Shown: piece by piece, positions 34,488 to 43,707 of the stretch
Layout: the number at the start of each line of letters is the position of its first letter
How positions within the stretch are numbered: position 1 is the first letter of the stretch
Origin: Clostridium gasigenes
GTDB lineage: Bacteria; Bacillota; Clostridia; Clostridiales; Clostridiaceae
Length of the DNA: 64,000 bases
Reading direction: 5' to 3'
Assembly: GCF_900104115.1 (NCBI RefSeq)
Contig: NZ_FNJM01000012.1
Span: 23,476 to 87,475, forward strand
Notes under the pieces: generated by a model
The model's database searches: none
Seen by the model: the letters and a program-made list of their open reading frames with translations, nothing else
What the model was told of the DNA's origin: nothing
Made by a program: the position numbers and the translations under genes

Positions 34488-36260
34488 ATGAGGGAAAAAT
34501 GGGTTGTAATTAATAAAAAAGAAGAATTTGAAAAGCTCTCTAAAAATGTTAAAGAAAATCCTTTAGCCTTAAGAATATTAGCTAATAGAGGGATAAGTAC
34601 AGTAGAAGGGGCTAAAAAGTTTTTAAGTCCAGACATAAATAATCTTTATGATGGTTTTTTATTAAAAGATATGGATAAAGGTGTGGATATAATAAGGGAA
34701 GCTGTGATTAATAATAAAAAAATAGTTATTTATGGTGATTATGATTGTGATGGAGTTATAAGTACTGTTATTTTATATAAAGCACTAAAAAAAGTTGGAG
34801 CTAATTTTTCTTATCATATTCCACATAGAGAAGAAGAAGGATATGGTATGCATAGTGGAAGAATTCAAAAGCTTAAAGATGAAGGCTATGATGTTATATT
34901 AACTTGCGATAATGGAATTTCAGCCTTTGAAGAGGTTAAGCTTGCTAAAGAACTAGGAATGGAAGTTGTGCTAACTGACCATCATGATATTCCATTAAAA
35001 GAAGTAGATGGGGAATTTGTATCTATAATGCCTAAAGCAGATGCTGTAATAAACCCTAAAAGAAATGATTGTACCTATCCATTTAAACATCTTTGTGGAG
35101 CAGGAGTAGCGTTAAAATTCTCACAATGTCTTTATAAAAAAATGGGAATTGAGGAAAATGAATACAAAGAACTTATTGAATATGCAGCTATTTCAACTGT
35201 ATGTGATGTGGTAGATCTTTTAGATGAAAATAGAATAATAGTTAAAAATGGTCTTAAAATGATAAATAAAACTAATAATAAAGGATTAATTGAACTTAGA
35301 AACGTAACTGGGTTACAGGACAAGGAAGTCAATGAATATCATTTAGGATTTGTAATAGGCCCTTGTATTAATGCAACAGGGAGATTAGAAACAGCTAATC
35401 TTTCAGTAGATTTATTAATTACAGAAGATGAAAAAAAAGCAAAAGATTTGGCTAAAAAACTTTATGATTTAAACGCTAGAAGGCAAGATCTAACAAAAGA
35501 GAGCGCAGAAAGAATAGTAGAAAAAATAGAAAAAGAAAATTTCCATCATAATAAGGTTATAGTTGTTTATGATGAAGAAATACATGAAAGTATTGCAGGA
35601 ATTGTAGCAGGAAGAATGAAAGAGAGATATAATCTTCCTTGTATAGTATTAACAAAAGGAAAAGAAATGCCAAAGGGTTCCGCAAGATCCATAGAATGTT
35701 ATAATATATTTGAAGAATTATCTAAGTGCAAGGATCTTATGAGTAAATTTGGAGGACATCCAATGGCAGCAGGATTATCATTACTAGAAGAAAATATTCC
35801 AAAACTTAGAGAAAAATTAAATAATATATGTACATTAACAGAGGAAGATGTTAAGCCTGTAGTTAAAATAGATTTACCATTGCCACTTCAATACTTAGAC
35901 GAAGATTTAATTAAAGTAATTGAAGGGTTAAGGCCTTTTGGGAAAGGTAATCCTAGTCCATTATTTGCAGTAAAAGATGTAGAAATAGATAAAATATGGT
36001 TAATTGGAAAAGAAAAAAACTATCTAAAATTAAGATGCAAAATTCCAGGAAAAAACTCAGCCATTGATGGATTATCTTTTGATAAACTTGAATATTTTAA
36101 AGAAGTGTATATTGATAAGTATGGAGAAGAAGTATTTTTAAAAGCTTGTGATAGTAATTGTATTAGAGGGAAAATAGACTTGATATATTATCCGAATGTA
36201 AATGAATTTAATGGTAGAAGAACTGTTCAACTGATGATAAAGAATTTAAGAATATCATAA
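34488..36260 (+). CDS. recJ: Single-stranded-DNA-specific exonuclease RecJ
   Basis: Digests single-stranded DNA 5-prime to 3-prime in recombination and mismatch repair. The 590-aa protein carries the DHH phosphoesterase motifs: GDYDCDG near 84, CDNGIS near 140, TDHHD near 164, and the GPCINATGR motif near 290. The DHHA1 domain has FGGHPMAAG near 422, and an OB-fold follows to the C-terminus. The start is set by GTAGGGGGT upstream of the ATG. The gene appears monocistronic, with a palindromic element downstream. Confidence 0.94.
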   Translation: MREKWVVINKKEEFEKLSKNVKENPLALRILANRGISTVEGAKKFLSPDINNLYDGFLLKDMDKGVDIIREAVINNKKIVIYGDYDCDGVISTVILYKALKKVGANFSYHIPHREEEGYGMHSGRIQKLKDEGYDVILTCDNGISAFEEVKLAKELGMEVVLTDHHDIPLKEVDGEFVSIMPKADAVINPKRNDCTYPFKHLCGAGVALKFSQCLYKKMGIEENEYKELIEYAAISTVCDVVDLLDENRIIVKNGLKMINKTNNKGLIELRNVTGLQDKEVNEYHLGFVIGPCINATGRLETANLSVDLLITEDEKKAKDLAKKLYDLNARRQDLTKESAERIVEKIEKENFHHNKVIVVYDEEIHESIAGIVAGRMKERYNLPCIVLTKGKEMPKGSARSIECYNIFEELSKCKDLMSKFGGHPMAAGLSLLEENIPKLREKLNNICTLTEEDVKPVVKIDLPLPLQYLDEDLIKVIEGLRPFGKGNPSPLFAVKDVEIDKIWLIGKEKNYLKLRCKIPGKNSAIDGLSFDKLEYFKEVYIDKYGEEVFLKACDSNCIRGKIDLIYYPNVNEFNGRRTVQLMIKNLRIS

Positions 36261-36263
36261 TGT

Positions 36264-36328
36264 TTAAGGCTCTTTCAAAAATAATAATAGATCAATTTTC
36301 TAGTCTATTATTTTTTTCAGGTGTCTAA
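36264..36328. repeat. Dispersed palindromic element (copy 11)
   Basis: TTAAGGCTCTTTCAAAAATAA at the left; TAGTCTATTATTTTTTTCAG at the right. The core AAAATAATAATAGA/TCTATTATTTTT is a good hairpin with a T run, so it probably terminates recJ. Confidence 0.6.
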
Positions 36329-36336
36329 GAAAACAA

Positions 36337-36369
36337 AATTAGAGTATCTAAAAATAAGATACTCTAATT
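36337..36369 (-). terminator. Terminator of the SASP gene (minus strand)
   Basis: A 13-bp perfect stem AATTAGAGTATCT (36337-36349) with its complement (36357-36369). On the minus strand it is followed by TTGTTTT. Confidence 0.7.
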
Positions 36370-36439
36370 CTTTAGTATTGCAATTCTAACTTTAATGCAA
36401 TATTGTGAAATAAAGGGTTAACAGTTCGAAAGGATACTA

Positions 36440-36619
36440 TTAGATTCCTTTTTCATAGCTCTCTACCATTTTCTTAACCATTTCTCCACCAACGCTTCCG
36501 CATTGTTTTGATGAAAGGTTTCCGTTGTAGTCAGTAAATGGTACACCCATTTCATTAGCTACTTCAGTTTTGAATTTTGATAGACCGTTCTTAGCTTCTG
36601 GTACTAAAGTTTTTGCCAT
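36440..36619 (-). CDS. Alpha/beta-type small acid-soluble spore protein
   Basis: A 59-aa DNA-binding protein that coats the chromosome in the dormant spore and shields it from UV, heat and chemicals. KFKTEVANEMG (15-25) holds the GPR protease cleavage site after Glu19. The conserved second half GSVGGEMVKKMV (41-52) is the family signature. The whole sequence follows the clostridial Ssp pattern, including the single Cys in SKQCGSVGG. The ATG at 36619 has AGGAGGTGA upstream; a longer frame upstream has no ribosome binding site. Expression is expected in the forespore under sigma-G. Confidence 0.96.
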   Translation of the reverse strand: MAKTLVPEAKNGLSKFKTEVANEMGVPFTDYNGNLSSKQCGSVGGEMVKKMVESYEKGI

Positions 36620-36661
36620 TATTGTCACCTCCTTATTGATGATGATTATAGCTTGCGTAAC

Positions 36662-36691
36662 TTTTGAAAAAATATAACAAGTAATTGAAGG
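36662..36691. repeat. Solo left arm of the dispersed element (copy 12)
   Basis: TTTTGAAAAAATATAACAAG followed by TAATTGAAGG resembles the left arm plus AAGG interior of the family; no right arm is seen. It lies in the SASP upstream region. Confidence 0.4.
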
Positions 36692-36775
36692 AAAAAGTGG
36701 CAATAATATTAAAAATGGAAGTTTTATTTAAAATAGATATTATAAAATTAAAGATAGATTTAAGGAGTGATTCAT

Positions 36776-37858
36776 ATGAGTAAATATAAAATTATTATGA
36801 CTGGCGGAGGAACTGCAGGTCATGTTACACCAAATCTTGCATTAGCGCCAAAATTAAAAGAAAATGGTTTTGAAGTTAAGTATATTGGAAGCGTCCTTGG
36901 AATAGAAAAGGAGATTATTAAAGATGCAAAAATACCTTATTATGAAATATCCTCAGGTAAGCTTAGAAGATATTTTGATATAAAAAATTTTTCTGATCCA
37001 TTTAAAGTAATGAAAGGTGTTTTTCAAGCAAGTAAGATATTATCAAAAGAAAAGCCTGATATAATATTTTCAAAAGGTGGATTTGTTGCAGTGCCAGTTG
37101 TTATTGCAGCATCTATGAAAAAAATACCTGTAGTTTCACATGAATCAGATTTAACTCCTGGACTTGCTAATAAATTATCAGCACCTTTTTGCAGAAAGTT
37201 ATGTGTAACTTTTAGAGAAAGTTTGAATTATATAAAAGATGGTAAAGGTGTTCTAACAGGAACTCCTATAAGACGAGAAATACTTGAAGGAAGCAAGATA
37301 AAAGGAAAACAAATATGTGGGTTTAAAGATAATAAAGATATACTTCTTGTAATTGGAGGAAGTTTAGGTGCAAAAAGTATTAATGATGAGGTAAGAAGGA
37401 ATATAAAAGAAATTCTAAAAGAATTTAATGTTATTCATATTTGCGGCAGAGGAAACTTAGATAAAGAATGTGAAAAAATAAACGGATATAGACAATTTGA
37501 ATATGTAAAAGAAGATTTGCCACATTTGCTGCAAGCAGCTGATTTTATAATTTCAAGAGCTGGCGCAAATGTAATTTTCGAACTTTTAGTTCTTAGAAAA
37601 CCAACCTTATTAATTCCTCTTTCAAGGAAAATAAGTAGGGGAGATCAAATATTAAATGCAAATTCTTTTGAAAAGGAAGGATTTTCATTAGTATTAGATG
37701 AAGATGTTATGATGGAATCTGATTTATTAATGATAAAATTGGCGGAACTTAAAGAAAAGAAGGATATTTTAATAGAAAATATGCAAAATAGTAAGTTAAA
37801 GAACGGTGTTGATGAGATAATTAAAGTAATTGTACAGTGTATAGAGTTAAACAAGTAA
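36776..37858 (+). CDS. murG: MurG-type UDP-GlcNAc transferase
   Basis: Transfers GlcNAc from UDP-GlcNAc to lipid I, making lipid II for peptidoglycan on the inner membrane face. The 360-aa protein has [13 protein letters not shown] at the N-terminus, [15 protein letters not shown] near 100, [12 protein letters not shown] near 125, [10 protein letters not shown] near 193 and the C-terminal nucleotide site [10 protein letters not shown] near 260. The ATG at 36776 is preceded by AAGGAG; GTG at 36767 is part of that site and is rejected as the start. The gene stands apart from any dcw cluster, and clostridia can carry two murG-type genes, so this may be the second. Confidence 0.88.
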   Translation: MSKYKIIMTGGGTAGHVTPNLALAPKLKENGFEVKYIGSVLGIEKEIIKDAKIPYYEISSGKLRRYFDIKNFSDPFKVMKGVFQASKILSKEKPDIIFSKGGFVAVPVVIAASMKKIPVVSHESDLTPGLANKLSAPFCRKLCVTFRESLNYIKDGKGVLTGTPIRREILEGSKIKGKQICGFKDNKDILLVIGGSLGAKSINDEVRRNIKEILKEFNVIHICGRGNLDKECEKINGYRQFEYVKEDLPHLLQAADFIISRAGANVIFELLVLRKPTLLIPLSRKISRGDQILNANSFEKEGFSLVLDEDVMMESDLLMIKLAELKEKKDILIENMQNSKLKNGVDEIIKVIVQCIELNK

Positions 37859-38021
37859 AATACCCTAATTTATAGAAGATTAAGGGATATTAGCCTAATA
37901 TAAGATTTCATAGACTTGCAAAAACAAAATAGTGGTATATAATAAAATAGTCAAGTAAAAATAGGTAATAAATATCCAAAAAACAGACCATATTTATGGT
38001 TAAAGGATGGAGTGCTGTAAT

Positions 38022-38447
38022 ATGAAAAAAGTATCAATTATTTATTGGAGCAATGGTGGCAATGTAGAAGTACTTGCTAATGCAATAGCAGAAAGTGCAG
38101 AAAAATATGGTGCGGATGTTACTGTTAAACATGTACAAGATGCAACTATTGAAGATGTAACTATGGCAGATGCGGTAGCATTTGGAAGTCCTTCTATGGA
38201 CAATAATAAGATAGAACAACATGAAATGGAGCCATTTATAAAAGAATTTAAATTGCTTCCTAACAATAATAAAAAACTTGTTTTATTTGGTTCATATGGA
38301 TGGGACGAAGGACAATTTATGAAAGATTGGGTAGTTAGAATGGAAGACTACAAATTTAATGTAATTGCAAACTTAGCCGTTAAAGAATCACCAAGTGATA
38401 AAGAACTAGAAATAGCTAAAAAACTTGGCGAGGAATTGACTAAATAG
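38022..38447 (+). CDS. Flavodoxin
   Basis: A 141-aa FMN electron carrier with short-chain flavodoxin length. The phosphate loop after IIYWSNGGNVE (8-18), the aromatic stretch SPSMDNNKIEQHEMEPF and LFGSYGWDEGQFMKDW provide the FMN-binding loops with the usual Trp and Tyr. GGATGGAG precedes the ATG at 38022; an upstream ATG at 38007 overlaps it and is unlikely. It lies 42 bases before the pyruvate:ferredoxin oxidoreductase start and may carry its electrons, replacing ferredoxin when iron is scarce. Confidence 0.92.
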   Translation: MKKVSIIYWSNGGNVEVLANAIAESAEKYGADVTVKHVQDATIEDVTMADAVAFGSPSMDNNKIEQHEMEPFIKEFKLLPNNNKKLVLFGSYGWDEGQFMKDWVVRMEDYKFNVIANLAVKESPSDKELEIAKKLGEELTK

Positions 38448-38489
38448 ATTTAGAAGAAATTTTAATTTATGGAAGAGAGGTCAAATATA

Positions 38490-41400
38490 ATGAGAAAAAT
38501 GAAAACAATGGATGGAAATACAGCTGCGGCACATATTTCGTATGCATTTACTGATGTAGCAGCAATATTCCCAATTACACCTTCATCACCGATGGCAGAA
38601 CATGTGGATGAATGGATGTCACAAGGAAAGAAAAACATATTTGGACAAACGGTTAAGGTTATGGAAATGCAATCAGAAGCAGGAGCTGCGGGCGCTGTTC
38701 ATGGTTCATTGCAAGCTGGAGCATTAACAACAACTTATACTGCATCACAAGGATTATTATTAATGATCCCAAATATGTATAAAATAGCAGGCGAAATGTT
38801 ACCTTCAGTTTTTCATGTTGCAGCTAGAGCTTTAGCTACATCATCATTAAATATATTTGGAGATCACCAAGATGTTATGGCAGCAAGACAAACAGGTTTT
38901 GCAATGCTTGCAGAAGGATCAGTTCAAGAAGTTATGGACTTATCAGCTGTTGCACATTTAGCTACAATAAAATCAAAGATACCATTTATGAACTTCTTTG
39001 ATGGATTCAGAACTTCACATGAAATACAAAAAATTGAAGTTATTGAATATGATGAATTAGCAGCATTAGTTGATCAAGATGCATTAACAGATTTTAGAAG
39101 TAGAGCAATGAACCCTAATCGCCCAGTGACTAGAGGAACAGCTCAAAATCCTGATATATATTTCCAAACAAGAGAATCAGTAAATAGATTCTATGATGAA
39201 ATTCCTGATATTGTTGAAAGCTATATGGCTGAAATAACAAAACTAACTGGAAGAGAATATCATTGTTTCGATTATTATGGAGCAAAAGATGCAGATAGAA
39301 TAATAGTTTCAATGGGATCATCAACAGATGTTATCGAAGAAACAATCGATTATTTAAATGCTAATGGAAATAAAGTTGGACTTGTAAAAGTAAGACTTTA
39401 CAGACCATTCTCAATAGAGAAATTATTGAAAGTTATACCTGCAACTGTTAAGTCAATTGCTGTTTTAGATAGAACAAAGGAACCAGGATCAATTGGAGAA
39501 CCTTTATACTTAGATATTAGAAGTGCATATTATGGAAAAGAAAATGCTCCAGTAATAATTGGTGGTAGATATGGACTTGGATCAAAAGATCCAAACCCAA
39601 CTCATATAGCTGGTGTATATGCTGAATTATGCAAGGAAAATCCTAAGAATGGATTCACTATAGGTATAGTTGATGATGTTACACATACTTCATTAGACGT
39701 TGTTGATATAGATGCAACACCTAGTGGTACAAAAGCATGTAAATTCTGGGGACTTGGATCAGATGGTACTGTTGGAGCTAATAAGAGCGCTATCAAAATC
39801 ATCGGAGATCATACAGATATGTTTGCACAAGGTTACTTTGCATATGATTCAAAGAAATCAGGTGGTATAACAGTATCTCATTTAAGATTTGGTAAAAAAC
39901 CAATTAAGTCACCTTACTTAATTGATAAGGCTGATTTTATTGCATGTCATAATCAAGCATACGTTTATAAATATAACGTACTAGATGGATTAAAGAAGGG
40001 AAGTAACTTCTTATTAAATACTATATGGACACCAGAAGAAGTAGAAGAAAAGTTACCAGCTTCAATGAAGAAATATATAGCAGAAAACAATATACAATTC
40101 TACACTTTAAATGCTGTTAAAATAGCACAAGAAATTGGTCTTGGTGGAAGAATCAACATGATAATGCAAGCTGCTTTCTTTAAGATAGCTAACATTATTC
40201 CAGTTGAAGATGCTGTTAAGTACTTAAAAGATGCCGTTGTTAAATCATATGGTAAAAAAGGTGAAAAAGTTGTTAACATGAATTATGCTGCAATAGACAA
40301 GGGAGTTCAATCAATAATTAAGATAGATGTTCCAGCTCATTGGAAAGATGTAGTTGTAGAAAAAATTGTTGAAGATGACACAATACCAGCCTTCGTTAAA
40401 AACATAGTTAACCCTATGACTAGACAAGAAGGTTTCGATTTACCAGTTTCAACATTTATAGGAATGGAAGATGGTACGTTTGAAGCAGGTACTGCTGCAT
40501 ATGAAAAAAGAGGCGTAGCTGTTAATGTTCCTGAGTGGGTTCAAGATAATTGTATCCAATGTAATCAATGTGCTTATGTTTGTCCTCATGCTGTAATAAG
40601 ACCATTCTTATTAAATGAAGATGAAAAAGCAAATGCACCAGAAGCAATGAAGATTGTAGCTGCAAAGGCATTAAAGACAGAAGAGACTACTTACTACAGC
40701 ATAGGAATAACTCCTTTAGATTGTACTGGTTGTGGAAACTGTGCTCAAGTGTGTCCAGCACCAGGAAAGGCTTTAATTATGAAACCAGCAGATACACAAG
40801 AAGAACAAATAAAAGTTTGGGAATATTCAGTTAATGAAATATCACCTAAGAAAAATCCAATGAAGAAAGAAACAGTAAAGGGTAGTCAATTTGAACAACC
40901 ATTACTTGAGTTCTCAGGAGCTTGCGCTGGTTGTGGAGAAACACCTTACGCTAAATTAGTTACTCAATTATTCGGAGATAGAATGATGATAGCTAATGCA
41001 ACAGGATGCTCATCAATTTGGGGAGGATCTGCTCCAGCTACACCATATACAAAGAATCATAATGGACATGGTCCAGCTTGGGCTAACTCATTATTTGAAG
41101 ATAATGCTGAATTCGGAATTGGTATGTATCTAGGGGTTAAGGCTATAAGAGAAAGAATAGCTTCAAACTTAGAAGCAGTACTTGCTGAAGAAATTTCAGA
41201 AGATGCTAAAGCAATCCTTAAAGATTGGATTGATAATATAGAAAACGGCGAAGGCACTAGAGATAGAGCTGATAAAACATTAGCTGTTTTAGAATCATTA
41301 AAATGTGAATCAGTTAAAGAAGTATTAAGAGATAAAGAATACTTAGTTAAGAGATCACAATGGATATTTGGTGGAGATGGATGGGCTTACGACATCGGAT

Positions 41401-41999
41401 ACGGTGGAGTTGATCATGTATTAGCATCAGGTGAAGATGTAAATATCCTTGTATTTGATACAGAAATGTACTCAAACACTGGAGGTCAAGCATCAAAATC
41501 TACACCTACAGCTGCAATCGCTAAGTTTGCTGCATCAGGTAAGAGTACTAAGAAGAAAGATCTTGGTATGATGGCAATGACTTACGGTTATGTATATGTA
41601 GCACAAATATCAATGGGTGCAGATAAAAACCAAACTCTTAAAGCTATAGCAGAAGCAGAAGCTTATAAGGGACCATCATTAATAATAGCTTATGCGCCAT
41701 GTATAAGCCAAGGTATTAAGATTGGAATGGCTAATAGCCAAGAGGAATCTAAGAAAGCTGTAGAATGTGGATATTGGGGTCTTTACAGATTCAATCCATC
41801 ACTACAAGGAACTAAGAATCCATTTACTTTAGATTCAAAAGAACCAAAGAGTGATTTCAGAGAATTCTTAATGGGAGAAGTTAGATACTCATCATTAGCA
41901 AAGGCATTCCCTGAAGCTGCAGATGCTTTATTTGAAAAGACAGAAAGAGATGCTTTAGAAAGATTAGAAGGATACAAGAAATTAGCTAATCAAAAGTAG
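38490..41999 (+). CDS. nifJ: Pyruvate:ferredoxin (flavodoxin) oxidoreductase
   Basis: Converts pyruvate and CoA to acetyl-CoA, CO2 and reduced ferredoxin or flavodoxin; the central step of clostridial fermentation. The 1169-aa single-chain enzyme has, in order, the pyrimidine-binding domain (FPITPSSPMAEHVDEW), the gamma domain, two [4Fe-4S] motifs (CIQCNQCAYVCP and CTGCGNCAQVCP), the proximal-cluster and TPP domain (GACAGCGETPY, GCSSIWGG), and the TPP-binding GDGWAYDIGYGG...YSNTGGQ. The ATG at 38490 follows GAGAGG; the ATG at 38469 is upstream of that site. It is probably co-transcribed with the flavodoxin and ends at a strong terminator. Codon use looks more biased (many GCT, GGT, AAC) than in its neighbours, as expected of a highly expressed gene. 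Confidence 0.97.
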   Translation: MRKMKTMDGNTAAAHISYAFTDVAAIFPITPSSPMAEHVDEWMSQGKKNIFGQTVKVMEMQSEAGAAGAVHGSLQAGALTTTYTASQGLLLMIPNMYKIAGEMLPSVFHVAARALATSSLNIFGDHQDVMAARQTGFAMLAEGSVQEVMDLSAVAHLATIKSKIPFMNFFDGFRTSHEIQKIEVIEYDELAALVDQDALTDFRSRAMNPNRPVTRGTAQNPDIYFQTRESVNRFYDEIPDIVESYMAEITKLTGREYHCFDYYGAKDADRIIVSMGSSTDVIEETIDYLNANGNKVGLVKVRLYRPFSIEKLLKVIPATVKSIAVLDRTKEPGSIGEPLYLDIRSAYYGKENAPVIIGGRYGLGSKDPNPTHIAGVYAELCKENPKNGFTIGIVDDVTHTSLDVVDIDATPSGTKACKFWGLGSDGTVGANKSAIKIIGDHTDMFAQGYFAYDSKKSGGITVSHLRFGKKPIKSPYLIDKADFIACHNQAYVYKYNVLDGLKKGSNFLLNTIWTPEEVEEKLPASMKKYIAENNIQFYTLNAVKIAQEIGLGGRINMIMQAAFFKIANIIPVEDAVKYLKDAVVKSYGKKGEKVVNMNYAAIDKGVQSIIKIDVPAHWKDVVVEKIVEDDTIPAFVKNIVNPMTRQEGFDLPVSTFIGMEDGTFEAGTAAYEKRGVAVNVPEWVQDNCIQCNQCAYVCPHAVIRPFLLNEDEKANAPEAMKIVAAKALKTEETTYYSIGITPLDCTGCGNCAQVCPAPGKALIMKPADTQEEQIKVWEYSVNEISPKKNPMKKETVKGSQFEQPLLEFSGACAGCGETPYAKLVTQLFGDRMMIANATGCSSIWGGSAPATPYTKNHNGHGPAWANSLFEDNAEFGIGMYLGVKAIRERIASNLEAVLAEEISEDAKAILKDWIDNIENGEGTRDRADKTLAVLESLKCESVKEVLRDKEYLVKRSQWIFGGDGWAYDIGYGGVDHVLASGEDVNILVFDTEMYSNTGGQASKSTPTAAIAKFAASGKSTKKKDLGMMAMTYGYVYVAQISMGADKNQTLKAIAEAEAYKGPSLIIAYAPCISQGIKIGMANSQEESKKAVECGYWGLYRFNPSLQGTKNPFTLDSKEPKSDFREFLMGEVRYSSLAKAFPEAADALFEKTERDALERLEGYKKLANQK

Positions 42000-42012
42000 A
42001 GTTTCAAAATAG

Positions 42013-42038
42013 ATAAGGGCTTAGCCCTTATTTTTTTT
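42013..42038 (+). terminator. Terminator of nifJ
   Basis: ATAAGGGC/GCCCTTAT stem with a 3-base loop and eight T. The flanks AGTTTC and GATACCTTA again resemble ends of the dispersed element. Confidence 0.88.
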
Positions 42039-42233
42039 GGAGATACCTTAAATAAAAACTTAGTAATTATAACAAAAGAGGAATAAAAAGGTATGAAAAT
42101 TAAAAAATAAGCTAATTTTACTAAGTTTTATGAAAAAAATCCTTAAAATGCTTTTATTTTATTTGATTTAAGGGTAGAATTAATTAAGACGACATAAGAT
42201 ATTTTAAATGTCTAATAAAAGGAGGAATTTAAT

Positions 42234-42635
42234 ATGAGTAAAGAATTAAACAAATGTTGTAGTACAGAAGGAAATGAAGGTTGTGGATGTAGCCATGATC
42301 ATGAAGAACATAAAGGTTGTGGAGATAACTGTGGTTGTGGACACGATCATGAAGCAGAACATGAAGGTGAATGTGGAGATGACTGCGGATGTGGAGATCA
42401 CGAAGACTTCGTAGTAGATTTAGAAAATGAAGACGGAACTGTTGTATCATGTCCAATAATAGATGCATTCGAATTTGAAGAAAATGAATACATTTTAGCT
42501 CAAAACCCAGAAGAAGATTCAGTTTACTTATTCAGATCAACTGAATCAGGAGAACTAGAAGTTCCAGATGAAGTTGAATTTGATAGAGTGTCAGCTTATT
42601 ATAGTGAATTAGCAGATGAATCACAAGAATCATAA
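42234..42635 (+). CDS. DUF1292 protein with Cys/His-rich metal-binding extension
   Basis: A 133-aa acidic protein. The C-terminal 75 residues (DFVVDLENEDGTVVSCPIIDAFEFEENEYILA) are a DUF1292 domain, a small beta-rich module of unknown function common in Firmicutes. The first 56 residues are unusual: ten Cys and seven His arranged as GCGCSHDHEEH, NCGCGHDHE and DCGCGDHED, a near-repeat like a metallothionein or metallochaperone tail. Binding of Zn, Ni or Cu is an inference. The ribosome binding site AAAGGAGGA is strong, and the gene has its own terminator. It follows the Fe-S enzyme PFOR, but with a terminator between them. Confidence 0.88.
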   Translation: MSKELNKCCSTEGNEGCGCSHDHEEHKGCGDNCGCGHDHEAEHEGECGDDCGCGDHEDFVVDLENEDGTVVSCPIIDAFEFEENEYILAQNPEEDSVYLFRSTESGELEVPDEVEFDRVSAYYSELADESQES

Positions 42636-42636
42636 G

Positions 42637-42665
42637 AAAAAGATGCCTTAGGGCATCTTTTTTTT
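42637..42665 (+). terminator. Terminator of the DUF1292 gene
   Basis: AAAAGATGCC/GGCATCTTTT stem with a 4-base loop, followed by T. Confidence 0.88.
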
Positions 42666-42825
42666 GCTTATTAATTTACAATTTATTTTAATAGTGATAT
42701 ATTTTTATTATAAGATATAAGAATAGAGAATTATTTTTTAATATTTAAGGGGTTTAAGAGGAAATATACCATAATCTGATTAGTTATTTAGAAAAATCCC
42801 TAATACGAGAAAAAGGGTGTAAGAA

Positions 42826-43641
42826 ATGAAATATGCAGATTTACATATTCATTCATGTTATTCTGATGGAACTATGACACCAGAGGAAATTATTTGCCTA
42901 GCAAGAGAAAAGGGTGTAAAAGTTATATCCATAACAGATCATGATTCAATAGCATCTCAGTATGTTGCAAATAGTATATGGCAAGATGTAAGTATAATAC
43001 CTGGAATAGAATTAAGTACAGAATTTCAGGAATTAGAAATACATATGCTTGGTTATAATATAGATATAGGGAATGAAAGTTTAAAAGAAGTAGTTAATAA
43101 ATTGAATAAGTCTAGGCTAAATAGAATAGAAAAGATGTTGTTTGAGTTGAAAAAATATGGAATTCATTTAGAATTAGAGGATTTAGGTATTGATTTAGAT
43201 TCTACAGTTGGAAGAAGTCATATTGCTAATGCTATGGTTAAAAATGGATATTTTGATAGTTATAAAGCTGCGTTTACATCTTATTTAGTTAAAGGAAAAC
43301 CAGCTTATGTAAAAGGCTTTAAATTAAATTATAAAGAAACTTTGGAATTAATAAATACATCAGGAGGTATACCAGTCCTTGCTCATCCAGGTCAAATGTG
43401 TAGAGGTCTTGGAATGGAAAAGATAATAAAAGATTTAAAATGTTATGGATTAAAAGGAATTGAGGTATATCATCCAAGTCATACTAAAGAACAAACAAAT
43501 TATTTTTATAATTTAGCTACAAAGTATAAACTTTGTATAACAGGAGGAAGTGATTATCATGGAAAACAATCATTTCATGATACTGGGCTTGGAAGCTATG
43601 GAATAAATGAAGTGTTATTAAATAAAATAAATAAAAAATAA
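42826..43641 (+). CDS. PHP domain metal-dependent phosphoesterase (RNase AM/YciV-like)
   Basis: A 271-aa protein whose relatives remove phosphate from 3',5'-nucleoside bisphosphates or trim RNA 5-prime ends. The PHP motifs are all visible: ADLHIHSCYSDG (4-15), ITDHDS near 38, PGIELST near 60, HMLGY near 73, VLAHPGQ near 188 and GSDYHG near 241. These His and Asp residues bind three metals. AAAAAGGGTG precedes the ATG. The stop codon touches the palindromic element downstream. The exact substrate is inferred from the family. Confidence 0.88.
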   Translation: MKYADLHIHSCYSDGTMTPEEIICLAREKGVKVISITDHDSIASQYVANSIWQDVSIIPGIELSTEFQELEIHMLGYNIDIGNESLKEVVNKLNKSRLNRIEKMLFELKKYGIHLELEDLGIDLDSTVGRSHIANAMVKNGYFDSYKAAFTSYLVKGKPAYVKGFKLNYKETLELINTSGGIPVLAHPGQMCRGLGMEKIIKDLKCYGLKGIEVYHPSHTKEQTNYFYNLATKYKLCITGGSDYHGKQSFHDTGLGSYGINEVLLNKINKK

Positions 43642-43690
43642 GGCGCAAAATAGATTAGTACAAAGATTAATTATTTAAAAAAGCGCCTAA
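43640..43690. repeat. Dispersed palindromic element, shortened (copy 13)
   Basis: AAGGCGC and GCGCCT inverted ends. The sequence GGCGCAAAATAGATTAG then TTAATTATTT matches the interior plus right arm of the copy at 33743, so this is a truncated copy that has kept a hairpin. Confidence 0.55.
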
Positions 43691-43707
43691 AATGGGGGGA
43701 TAAATAT

